Positions 25,141 to 32,939 of a DNA stretch of 64,000 bases are shown here, piece after piece. Source of the DNA: Methylotenera_A sp044222005 (GTDB lineage Bacteria > Pseudomonadota > Gammaproteobacteria > Burkholderiales > Methylophilaceae); the NCBI GenBank assembly GCA_044222005.1, contig JBGANY010000007.1:1-64000 (forward strand). The letters run 5' to 3'. Each line of letters starts with the position of its first letter. Positions within the stretch are counted from its first letter, which is position 1. Below the pieces are notes generated by a model. That model worked only from the letters and a program-made list of their open reading frames with translations. It was not told the DNA's origin and did not search any database. The translations under genes and the position numbers were made by a program.

Positions 25141-25162
25141 AAAAAGCCCGCCGAAGCGGGCT
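25141..25162 (-). terminator. Intrinsic terminator after the pilin-like gene
   Basis: Stem AGCCCGC (25145-25151) pairs with GCGGGCT (25156-25162) around a CGAA tetraloop and is followed on the minus strand by a run of T (complement of 25141-25145). It lies 18 bp after the pilin-like stop codon. Confidence 0.88.
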
Positions 25163-25180
25163 CAATCAATCCAAGTTACT

Positions 25181-25825
25181 TTAGAAAGCCATGCACACCA
25201 TATAAGGTGTAGCATCAGCCGGTGCTGCAACACCTGTGTTGGCGGCACCTCCAACTACCTGGCTTCTCACGGAGCCAGTATTACCCACACCATCGTCAAG
25301 TGTAACATCTAACTGTTTAGCAAATTTGCCTAGAATAGCATCTGAGCAAACTACATATGCACCAGTCATCCCTGTAATATCAGCAAAACCAGCCACGCTT
25401 TGGATTCCAATCAAACCACCATCAGCATTGCGTGGTTGATATGTATTCCCAGCTGCACAGCTTACAACAGTAGGGCCAGGAGCCAAACCTGCCAATCGAA
25501 CATGCTGCCAAAACACACATGACTCGTCACCATCGTTTGCTGTATTCCAACCACCTTGAATTACACCGTTACCTAGTGTCCCGACTGTTGCGGGCGTACC
25601 CCCAGTTACATGAGTCGCTGCAGCAGTATCATCCCCTGGCAGCGCCTTGAATTTATCCTGATAACCATAGATATAAACTTGTACATTCTGGAAGTCGCGC
25701 GCCATATTCTTCACCTTGGCACTATTAATCAGCTCTTGCCCCCGGAGCACGCCGCCCAGTAGCAAGCCGATAATCACCAATACAATGGCCAACTCGATTA
25801 GGGTAAAACCTGTTTGTTTGTTCAT
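25181..25825 (-). CDS. Type IV pilin-like protein
   Basis: The 214-residue protein has a class III signal: short basic leader MNKQTG, then FTLIELAIVLVIIG, with cleavage expected after Gly6 and the conserved Glu5 of the mature form. The globular part contains KFKALPGDDTAAATH and four cysteines (103, 123, 160, 211), enough for two disulfides. No pil assembly genes adjoin it, so it is an orphan pilin or minor pilin/pseudopilin. A sigma-54 promoter at 25894-25910 and an AAAGGA ribosome-binding site precede it. I cannot say whether it is a major pilin. Confidence 0.88.
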   Translation of the reverse strand: MNKQTGFTLIELAIVLVIIGLLLGGVLRGQELINSAKVKNMARDFQNVQVYIYGYQDKFKALPGDDTAAATHVTGGTPATVGTLGNGVIQGGWNTANDGDESCVFWQHVRLAGLAPGPTVVSCAAGNTYQPRNADGGLIGIQSVAGFADITGMTGAYVVCSDAILGKFAKQLDVTLDDGVGNTGSVRSQVVGGAANTGVAAPADATPYMVCMAF

Positions 25826-25893
25826 TTTGGTATCCTTTAACCAATTATCATGTGTAACATTCTTGTTTATTCGTCCACACTCAATGAAATTTA

Positions 25894-25910
25894 TGCAAGT
25901 ACCATGCCAT
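25894..25910 (-). promoter_or_regulatory. Sigma-54 promoter of the pilin-like gene
   Basis: The minus strand reads TGGCATGGTACTTGCA, with the invariant GG and GC exactly 10 bp apart and both flanks matching the TGGCAC-N5-TTGCA consensus. Transcription would begin near 25883, giving a leader of about 58 nt. It requires an RpoN activator such as the PilR encoded at 46961-48358. Confidence 0.82.
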
Positions 25911-26002
25911 CCCGCAAGGCCTCATTCTAAGCGGTGTTCCGTCAAGTTTCCAGCCAAATAAACAAAAAAAATGATGAAATTTCATCGTTTGTGACAAATT
26001 AT

Positions 26003-26036
26003 TGACACACTGTTTTTAGTCTCTCTTTTAGATTAT
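26003..26036 (+). promoter_or_regulatory. Tentative promoter for the orphan histidine kinase
   Basis: A perfect TTGACA (26003-26008) lies 71 bp before the chosen start codon. The best -10 candidates (TAGATT at 26029, GATTAT at 26031) leave a spacer of 20 bp or more, so the assignment is weak. Confidence 0.25.
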
Positions 26037-26078
26037 GCTTCAGCTTTGTTCAACCCAACACTTAACTCTTTAGCCGCC

Positions 26079-27815
26079 ATGTCTATGCTTATGTTTAACC
26101 ACGTCAAAATTAATCAATTATTGGCAGCCAACTCGCAGCGCATACTGGCATTGATGCTGCTGACGCTGCATGCTTTTTTAATTTGGGGTGATGGCGCTTC
26201 CCATCTGCAACGCGCGTTTTTCTTATGCCATTACGGCCTGTTTTTGATGTGGCAGCCGGTGTGGCGCAGCACAGAAAAACTCTCCAAAACCGCAATCGTC
26301 ATATTTGTCAGCGTTGGTTTGATTGCCTTTTTTTATATCAACTGGTGGCTTACCGCGATATGGTTATCCATCTTATTTGGGCTTTTAGGCGGGCGTGTGT
26401 TTTCGGAAGAAAACAAATCAAATCACATCATTCATATCCTTGCGGCCAGTTACCTGCTCTCTATGCTGTTGCTGTGGGTGATCCCCAAACTGCTCGGCTC
26501 TTCTGACGACCTGGAAGCAGCGAAATTTGTGATTCGCTATTTCATCCCCTTGCTGCCTATCGCCATTTTATTTATTGGCACCCAATCCCATAAAGCTGGC
26601 CAAGTACCCATTTTAGACTTTTTCTATACCTTGCTGCTGATGATGATGGCGTTTATTCTGGCGCTTTCCAGTTATGCCATTGGTACGATACAGGCAATCA
26701 ACTATGTCCAGGTGATGTTTATCACCATCTTTGGCTTGGCATTTGGCCTGATTACTTTCAGCTTTCTATGGAAACCTAACACGCGGTTCTCGGGTGTTGA
26801 GCTGCTCATGTCGCGTTATCTGCTTAGTATCGGCATGCCATTTGAAAAATGGGTTAAAAACATTGCTGCGATGGGCGAGATTGAATCCACCCCAAATGGC
26901 TTTATTCAGGCCGCCATGGGTGAGATGACCGCGTTGCCTTGGGTGTCGGGCGTTTCCTGGTTGGCTGATGAATCGCAAGGCAAGCTGGGTGAAACATCTG
27001 AGCATATCACGCATTTTAGCTTTAAAGATTTTCACATGAGCCTGCATACGCGCTGGCAGATTTCGCCTGCGCTTTATGTGCATGTAAAACTGCTCACGCA
27101 GATTATGGGCGAATTTTATGAAGCCAAACGCCGTGAAGAAACCCTGCGGCAAAATGCCTATATGCAGGCTTTTTATGAAACTGGATCGCGCCTGACGCAT
27201 GATATTAAAAACATTCTGCAATCCGTGGGTGCGCTGGTTTCTGCTGCCGAGCAAAGCAATAATACCGGCAATGAAGCCGATAACGAAGCCCTGCTGCGAC
27301 TTATCCGCAGGCAACTGCCAATGCTCAACCAACGCATTGCTGCCACACTCGATAAACTCAAAGCACCCGGAGAAGAAAAGAAAAGGCTCGAAAAAATGTC
27401 GGCTTGGTGGAAAAATCTGCAATTGCGGCATCACCATGATGATATTGAATTTGCTGCGGATAATTTACCCAAACAAGAGATCAATGCCGAAGTGCTGGAC
27501 AGCGTGCTGGATAACCTGCTGAACAACGCGCTCGAAAAAACCAAACATCAGCCGGATACCTCGATCAAAGTAGAAATGCACGATGAGGGCGACAGCGGAT
27601 TTTGTATTGATGTGGTTGATACCGGTAAGGCAATGCATGCCGGGATTGCTAACGATTTGTTTAAAAAACACATCGCTTCCCCCAATGGGCTGGGCGTGGG
27701 GCTATATCATGCCGCACAGGATGCCAGACAGGCAGGCTATGCGTTGAGTTTAGCCACTAACGTGAACGGCGAGGTGCGTTTCAGGATTGCGCTTGCGCCC
27801 AATCCCGCAAACTGA
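26079..27815 (+). CDS. Orphan membrane sensor histidine kinase
   Basis: The protein has about 578 residues. The N-terminal half holds seven to eight predicted membrane helices (about 15-240) with no recognised sensor domain, followed by a linker region of GAF-like length that I cannot assign. The transmitter has the H-box LTHDIKNILQSV (His374), N-box DNLLNNALEKTK, G1 box VDTGKAM and G2 box GLGVGLY. The HDIKN form of the H-box resembles PrsK-like kinases rather than HE-type ones. I use the ATG at 26079; an upstream TTG (26046) is less likely. No response regulator is adjacent; it is divergent from the pilin-like gene. Confidence 0.85.
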   Translation: MSMLMFNHVKINQLLAANSQRILALMLLTLHAFLIWGDGASHLQRAFFLCHYGLFLMWQPVWRSTEKLSKTAIVIFVSVGLIAFFYINWWLTAIWLSILFGLLGGRVFSEENKSNHIIHILAASYLLSMLLLWVIPKLLGSSDDLEAAKFVIRYFIPLLPIAILFIGTQSHKAGQVPILDFFYTLLLMMMAFILALSSYAIGTIQAINYVQVMFITIFGLAFGLITFSFLWKPNTRFSGVELLMSRYLLSIGMPFEKWVKNIAAMGEIESTPNGFIQAAMGEMTALPWVSGVSWLADESQGKLGETSEHITHFSFKDFHMSLHTRWQISPALYVHVKLLTQIMGEFYEAKRREETLRQNAYMQAFYETGSRLTHDIKNILQSVGALVSAAEQSNNTGNEADNEALLRLIRRQLPMLNQRIAATLDKLKAPGEEKKRLEKMSAWWKNLQLRHHHDDIEFAADNLPKQEINAEVLDSVLDNLLNNALEKTKHQPDTSIKVEMHDEGDSGFCIDVVDTGKAMHAGIANDLFKKHIASPNGLGVGLYHAAQDARQAGYALSLATNVNGEVRFRIALAPNPAN

Positions 27816-27818
27816 CGA

Positions 27819-28463
27819 TTAACGCAGACCCTGCATGTAATCAGCAACCGCCTGCATTTCTGCATCGGACATTTTAGCTGCGATTGCCTGCATCATCGGC
27901 GCATTTGCACGCTCGCCCGTGCGGAACGTTCTCAATTGCGCCAACGTGTAATCGGCATGCTGGCCGGCCAAACGAGGAAACCGCTTTGGTATACCGGCAC
28001 CGGTTGCGCCGTGACAAGCCGCGCAGGCAGGCACGTTGGTTGCGGCAATGCCGCCCCGGTAAATTTTTTCACCCAGCGAACCCACACCATTGGTTTTGGC
28101 CTGACCTAAAGTTGGGTTTTTTGCAGAAAAATATGCAGCTAGATTCTTCATTTCTTCTGGCGTTGAGTTGGCCATCATGCCGCTCATCACGGCATTGGCG
28201 CGCGTGCCCTCTTTGAAATTGGTGAGTTGTTTTAACAGATAATCCGAACTCTGGCCTGCCAGTTTCGGATTCAAAGTAACCACGCTATTCCCATCTGGCC
28301 CATGGCACGCAGCGCACACCGTCTGCACGGTTTTTTCTGTAGGAGTTGCTTCGGCAACCACTGGCGGCGACTTTTCTGCCGCTTTATTACCAGCAGTTTT
28401 TGTTTCTGCCAAGGCTGATGAAACTGCCAAACTTAACAACAATGCCGCTAAACCGATACGCAT
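27819..28463 (-). CDS. Dihaem cytochrome c4-type protein
   Basis: The precursor of about 214 residues has a signal peptide (MRIGLAALLLSLAVSSALA), an Ala/Lys/Pro-rich linker and two tandem class I cytochrome c domains. Each has a CAACH haem site and a downstream Met (SGMMAN; APMMQA). This is the cytochrome c4 layout, an electron carrier between bc1 and terminal oxidases in the periplasm. I chose the ATG at 28463, which gives a clean signal peptide; an ATG at 28478 is possible. The cytochrome c4-engB divergent pair is common in beta- and gammaproteobacteria. Confidence 0.93.
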   Translation of the reverse strand: MRIGLAALLLSLAVSSALAETKTAGNKAAEKSPPVVAEATPTEKTVQTVCAACHGPDGNSVVTLNPKLAGQSSDYLLKQLTNFKEGTRANAVMSGMMANSTPEEMKNLAAYFSAKNPTLGQAKTNGVGSLGEKIYRGGIAATNVPACAACHGATGAGIPKRFPRLAGQHADYTLAQLRTFRTGERANAPMMQAIAAKMSDAEMQAVADYMQGLR

Positions 28464-28571
28464 ACTTAAACCCCGCAACCTTATAACTATTTAATCAATC
28501 TAATATTTTATCAAGAATAGCCCGTTCGTGATAGCATTTGCGGCTTAATTCATTTATAGCAAAAATATTGC

Positions 28572-29180
28572 ATGCCTTTATTCCAGAACGCCTCATTCCA
28601 CATTTCAGCCCACCATCTGCGCGATCTGCCGCCTGCCAGCGGCATTGAAGTGGCGTTCGCCGGGCGCTCCAATGCTGGGAAATCCAGCGCACTCAACACG
28701 CTGGCTAACCATAATCGCCTGGCTTATGTGAGTAAACAGCCTGGTCGCACACAACTGATTAACTTTTTTACCCTCGGTAATGACAGGCACTTGGTTGATT
28801 TGCCCGGTTACGGTTACGCCAAGGTACCGGAGGCAATGCGCGCACACTGGCAAAGTGTGCTGTCGCGCTATTTAAGCGAGCGCACCAGCCTTGCGGGCCT
28901 GGTGCTTGTCATGGATAGCCGCCACCCGCTCACTCCGCTGGACAGACAAATGCTAGACTGGTTTTGTCCAAGCGGTAAACCAGTACATGTGCTGCTCACT
29001 AAATCAGATAAACTCTCGCGCAACGAAGCGAATCAAACGTTAATGAAAGTACGAAAAGAGTTAGAAAGCATTTGGGGGAACTGTACGGTTCAACTGTTCT
29101 CTAGCCTCAAAAAACAAGGTGTGGAAGAAGCCGAGAAAATTATAGGTGCGTGGCTGTTTTCGGAAAATACTCAGGAATAA
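28572..29180 (+). CDS. engB: Ribosome biogenesis GTPase EngB (YihA/YsxC)
   Basis: EngB is a GTPase needed for assembly of the large ribosomal subunit. The 202-residue protein has the G1 loop FAGRSNAGKSS, G2 region SKQPGRTQLINFF, G3 VDLPGYGYAKVP and G4 LLTKSDK. Start at the ATG 28572 gives the normal N terminus before the G domain. It is divergent from the cytochrome c4 gene with about 108 bp between the starts. Confidence 0.96.
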   Translation: MPLFQNASFHISAHHLRDLPPASGIEVAFAGRSNAGKSSALNTLANHNRLAYVSKQPGRTQLINFFTLGNDRHLVDLPGYGYAKVPEAMRAHWQSVLSRYLSERTSLAGLVLVMDSRHPLTPLDRQMLDWFCPSGKPVHVLLTKSDKLSRNEANQTLMKVRKELESIWGNCTVQLFSSLKKQGVEEAEKIIGAWLFSENTQE

Positions 29181-29243
29181 ATCGCTTCATTTTATGTGTG
29201 AGAGGTGAGCGAGCGATACACAGCGGTTTGCTCACGTAGCCAC

Positions 29244-29954
29244 TTAGACACGCGTAAAAACCAAATCCCAGACGCCGTGCCCCAGCTTTAATCCACGATT
29301 TTCAAACTTGGTCAGTGGGCGATATTCAGGCTTTTCTGCGAAGCCATTGTTCTCTTTGGCCGCCGTGTTTTGCAGTTGCGGCTCGGCGCGCAGCACCTCC
29401 AGCACCCATTCGGCATATTCCTGCCAATCGGTCGCCACGTGCAAATAGCCGCCGGTTTTAAGTTTGCTACACAACAGCCTTACAAATTCGGCCTGAATCA
29501 GGCGCCGTTTGTGATGACGCTTTTTGTGCCACGGATCAGGAAAGAAAATATGCACGCCATCGAGACTGGCATCTGGCAGCATATTCTGCAACACCTCGAC
29601 CGCATCATGCTGAATAATGCGGATGTTGGTAAGTGCCTGCTCTTGAATTAGCTTAAGCAGACTGCCGACTCCGGGCGTATGCACTTCCACTGCCAAAAAA
29701 TCCTCCTCTGGTAAAGTCTGCGCGATCTGCGCGGTAGCATCACCCATGCCAAAGCCAATTTCGAGGATTTTTTTACTATCGCTACGACCAAATAACTGGC
29801 TTAAATCAAGCATGGTTTGGCGATAATCCACGCCGTAATTCGGCCAGCCCGTTTCCAGCGCACGCTCCTGGCCCTTGGTGAGCCTGCCCTGACGCAATAC
29901 GAAGCTGCGAATGCGGCGATATTGTATGTTTTCTGTATCTGTCATGGCGCGCAT
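29244..29954 (-). CDS. trmB: tRNA (guanine-N7-)-methyltransferase
   Basis: TrmB methylates G46 in the variable loop of tRNAs. The 236-residue protein contains RRIRSFVLRQGRLTKGQ at the N terminus, the SAM-binding LEIGFGMGDATAQIA and HIFFPDPWHKKRHHKRRL, the family signature. Two ATGs, at 29954 and 29945, are both possible; neither has a clear Shine-Dalgarno. It follows the midA-like gene by 15 bp, probably in one transcript. Confidence 0.96.
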   Translation of the reverse strand: MRAMTDTENIQYRRIRSFVLRQGRLTKGQERALETGWPNYGVDYRQTMLDLSQLFGRSDSKKILEIGFGMGDATAQIAQTLPEEDFLAVEVHTPGVGSLLKLIQEQALTNIRIIQHDAVEVLQNMLPDASLDGVHIFFPDPWHKKRHHKRRLIQAEFVRLLCSKLKTGGYLHVATDWQEYAEWVLEVLRAEPQLQNTAAKENNGFAEKPEYRPLTKFENRGLKLGHGVWDLVFTRV

Positions 29955-29969
29955 TATACTGATATTATT

Positions 29970-31148
29970 TTAGAGCGTATGCGCTTTATCACCCTGCGCA
30001 AAACCCAGCAGCGGCAATTCCATATTTTTAGTCAGCGCAATCACTTTGAACAACTCGCCCATTTCGGCGGGGGACATGAGTTTCTGCGCTGCTACCACCA
30101 GCTTCATGTACAGCGGCTCGTGCGGCGAAAACTGCTGCAACAGCTCTAAAATGCCGCAATTGATTAAAAACCGGGCTTGATTGACATAGCCTGCTAGCCT
30201 TATTTCATGCGCCTCCCCGGAGCCATTTATATTAGTCACTTGGGCTATTTGGGTGAAATTGACATGCGCGGTAATGTCCTGCAGCCCAATATGCGTCAGC
30301 GGATCGCTGTGTGCAAGATGCTGATAGTGGCACATCAGCGTGCCTTGGTTGCGCTGCGGATGATAATACTCGCGCGCGGAAAACCCGTAATCTATAAGTA
30401 AAATCGCGCCTGTTTCCAATATTTCCGCTAGGCTGCGTACCAATGCTGATGCGGCGGGGCAGACTTCCGTCACATAATCTTGCGGCAAATCATCAGACAG
30501 ATTTTCCGCTAGATTAGGCGCACTTAACAGTGCATCCTGCCACACAAATTCATCTGCAAAACCCACGCCGCGCTCGCGCCAGCCTTCCGCCGTTTTGTGC
30601 AGCATGTGGACGGGAATCGCATCCAGCACTTCGTTACCCAATATCAAGCCGCTGAATTTTTCAGGCAGAGTTTCCAGCCACGTGAGCTTGGCGAACAATT
30701 CAGTCGGCAGTTTTTCCTGGCATGTTTCGCGCTGAATCTGGCGCAAGTAATCACTCACTTCCAGAATAAAATACTGGTTTGGCAGCTTATTCAGCTGTGC
30801 CAATTCCAGCAATAAATCTACCGCAAACTTTCCGGTACCGGCGCCCAGTTCTAGAATGTTGCCTTTGCTAACCTCTAATATTTGTGCCGCTTGGCGGGCG
30901 AGGGTTTGGGCAAAAACCGAAGATATTTCCGGCGCAGTAACAAAATCTCCGCCGTGCCCGAATTTTCGTGTACCGCCTGCGTAATACCCTAAGTTGGGCG
31001 TATAAAGCGCAGCGTGCATAAAGTCTGCAAACGAAATCCAGCCCCCATTCTGCATGATGGCTTGCTGAATCACGCAACTAAGCTGCTGGCTTTGTGTCTG
31101 CGCTCCAAGCGGTGGGACAGGTAGATTCTTATTAGATGGTATGGCCAT
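29970..31148 (-). CDS. SAM-dependent methyltransferase, MidA/DUF185 family
   Basis: The 392-residue protein belongs to the family of mitochondrial NDUFAF7, which methylates an arginine of complex I. The signature blocks are FADFMHAALYTPNLGYY, FGHGGDFVTAPEISSVF, LELGAGTGKFAVDLL and GNEVLDAIPVH, plus LLIDYGFSAREYYHP. The bacterial substrate is not established. It precedes trmB and is divergent from the pteridine reductase gene. Confidence 0.93.
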   Translation of the reverse strand: MAIPSNKNLPVPPLGAQTQSQQLSCVIQQAIMQNGGWISFADFMHAALYTPNLGYYAGGTRKFGHGGDFVTAPEISSVFAQTLARQAAQILEVSKGNILELGAGTGKFAVDLLLELAQLNKLPNQYFILEVSDYLRQIQRETCQEKLPTELFAKLTWLETLPEKFSGLILGNEVLDAIPVHMLHKTAEGWRERGVGFADEFVWQDALLSAPNLAENLSDDLPQDYVTEVCPAASALVRSLAEILETGAILLIDYGFSAREYYHPQRNQGTLMCHYQHLAHSDPLTHIGLQDITAHVNFTQIAQVTNINGSGEAHEIRLAGYVNQARFLINCGILELLQQFSPHEPLYMKLVVAAQKLMSPAEMGELFKVIALTKNMELPLLGFAQGDKAHTL

Positions 31149-31187
31149 TCCCTATTATAATGTGGGCAACTAAAAAGTGAGTGAATT

Positions 31188-31934
31188 GTGAAACTAACAG
31201 GTAAAGTGGTATTGATTACGGGTGGCGCAAAGCGCGTGGGCGCGGCGATTTGTCGCGAGCTGCATGCGAATGGCGCTAATTTAATGATCCATTACAAAAC
31301 CAGCGTCAACGAAGCGCGCGCCTTGCAGGCAGAACTGAATCTTCAGCGTGCCAACTCGGTTGCGATCATTCAGGGGGATCTGCTCAATATTGCTGTCATG
31401 CCTAATTTGGTACATGAAACCGTCAATCATTTTGGCAAACTGGACGTGCTCATCAACAACGCCTCCACCTACTACCCCACCGAGATTGGCCATATTAACG
31501 AGGAAAACTGGCACGATTTGATGGGCAGCAACCTTAAAGCGCCCATGTTTCTTGCCCAGGCTGCCGCCACAGAATTACGCAAAAATCATGGCTGCATTGT
31601 GAATATTACCGACATGCATATCGAGCGCCCGAAAAAAGGTTACGTGGTATACAGCGTCGCCAAAGCGGGCCTGGTCACACTCACCAAATCACTCGCGCAT
31701 GAACTCAGCCCTGAGGTGCGCGTGAATGCAGTTGCTCCAGGCCCCGTGCAATGGCCGGAGAACAACCCGCAATTTGACGAGGTGTATCGCCAGCGCGTGA
31801 TTTCGCAAACCTTACTTAAACGTGTGGGTGAAGCAAGCGACATTGCAAAAGCTGTTAAATTCTTGGTTTATGATGCCCCATTTGTTACCGGCCATGTGCT
31901 TGCGGTGGATGGCGGAAGGTCGCTCAATTTATGA
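31188..31934 (+). CDS. Pteridine reductase (short-chain dehydrogenase family)
   Basis: The 248-residue SDR has the nucleotide motif TGGAKRVG, where the Arg at that place is the pteridine-reductase hallmark (TGxxxRxG). It also has NNAS (NAG-like) and the catalytic YSVAK. It likely reduces dihydropteridines, supporting folate or pterin cofactor supply. Methylotrophs use methanopterin or folate for C1 transfer, but no link is shown here. Its stop overlaps the ttcA start (ATGA), as in other betaproteobacteria. Confidence 0.88.
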   Translation: MKLTGKVVLITGGAKRVGAAICRELHANGANLMIHYKTSVNEARALQAELNLQRANSVAIIQGDLLNIAVMPNLVHETVNHFGKLDVLINNASTYYPTEIGHINEENWHDLMGSNLKAPMFLAQAAATELRKNHGCIVNITDMHIERPKKGYVVYSVAKAGLVTLTKSLAHELSPEVRVNAVAPGPVQWPENNPQFDEVYRQRVISQTLLKRVGEASDIAKAVKFLVYDAPFVTGHVLAVDGGRSLNL

Positions 31935-32833
31935 TCAAACACTTACCTGATAATGCTTCTGGCAATTTTGTAAAATTGCGTAACAGCCTGATTACGTCCG
32001 TAGGCAAGGCGATTGGCGACTACAGCATGATTGAGGAAGGCGACACCGTGCTGGTTTGCATGAGCGGCGGCAAAGATAGTCACGCCATGCTCATGATTCT
32101 GCTCGCTCTGCAGGAGCGCGCGCCTATCAACTTCAAGCTGATTGCGATGAACCTGGACCAAAAACAGCCAGGGTTCCCGGTAGATATTCTGCCTGCTTAT
32201 TTTGAACAGCTCGGTATTGATTACCGCATTGTCGAGGCCGACACGTATTCTGTCGTGAAAGAGAAAATCCCTGAAGGAAAAACCACTTGTAGTCTTTGTT
32301 CGCGGTTACGGCGCGGCATTATCTACACCACCGCAAAAGAGCTGGGGGCGAATAAAATCGCGCTGGGGCATCATCGCGATGACATTGTGGAAACGCTGTT
32401 TTTGAATATGTTTTTCGGCGCCAAGCTCAAAGCCATGCCGCCCAAACTCGCCACCAATGACAAGCAAAACGTCGTCATCAGGCCATTGGCTTACTGCAGC
32501 GAGAAAGATATCGCCAGCTATGCGCGCCAAATGCAGTTCCCGATTATTCCATGCGATTTATGCGGTTCCCAGGAAAATCTCCAACGCCAAAAAGTGAAAG
32601 ACATGCTGCAAGCTTGGGAACGCGAGCAGCCCGGCCGCATCAATAACATCTTCCGCGCCATCACCAATGTCGAGCCGTCACACTTGGCCGATTTTAATTT
32701 GTATGATTTCAAAGGCTTAAGCCAGGCCGAGCGTGAAGACGAAGATCCGCTATTTGGTGATATTGCCAGCGAAGGCGCAGCCTTGAGCATTGCCCAGAAT
32801 GATGGCAAGCGCATAGAATTTACCCGCAATTAA
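31931..32833 (+). CDS. ttcA: tRNA 2-thiocytidine synthetase TtcA
   Basis: TtcA thiolates cytidine 32 of certain tRNAs using ATP and an Fe-S cluster. The 300-residue protein has the PP-loop SGGKDSHAML and the cluster cysteines in CSLCSRLRRG. A third conserved cysteine region is CDLCGSQENLQR. It is translationally coupled to the pteridine reductase gene. Confidence 0.96.
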   Translation: MIKHLPDNASGNFVKLRNSLITSVGKAIGDYSMIEEGDTVLVCMSGGKDSHAMLMILLALQERAPINFKLIAMNLDQKQPGFPVDILPAYFEQLGIDYRIVEADTYSVVKEKIPEGKTTCSLCSRLRRGIIYTTAKELGANKIALGHHRDDIVETLFLNMFFGAKLKAMPPKLATNDKQNVVIRPLAYCSEKDIASYARQMQFPIIPCDLCGSQENLQRQKVKDMLQAWEREQPGRINNIFRAITNVEPSHLADFNLYDFKGLSQAEREDEDPLFGDIASEGAALSIAQNDGKRIEFTRN

Positions 32834-32867
32834 TTATCTCTCACTCGATATTTTGTCTAATCGCTTA

Positions 32868-32897
32868 TTGTGCATTTGCGCGTTAGCTTGCTATTAT
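32868..32897 (+). promoter_or_regulatory. Promoter candidate for topA
   Basis: TTGTGC (32868-32873), an 18-bp spacer and TATTAT (32892-32897) lie in the 106-bp gap between ttcA and topA, about 43 bp before the topA start. Confidence 0.4.
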
Positions 32898-32939
32898 CTA
32901 GGCAATGCGTTAATTCTAGCCCTTAAATTCAAGGTTTAA

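Noticed and set aside
26766..27437. 223-codon open frame antisense to the orphan histidine kinase
   Set aside because: It lies over the transmitter domain whose motifs are clear; there is no independent evidence for the antisense frame.
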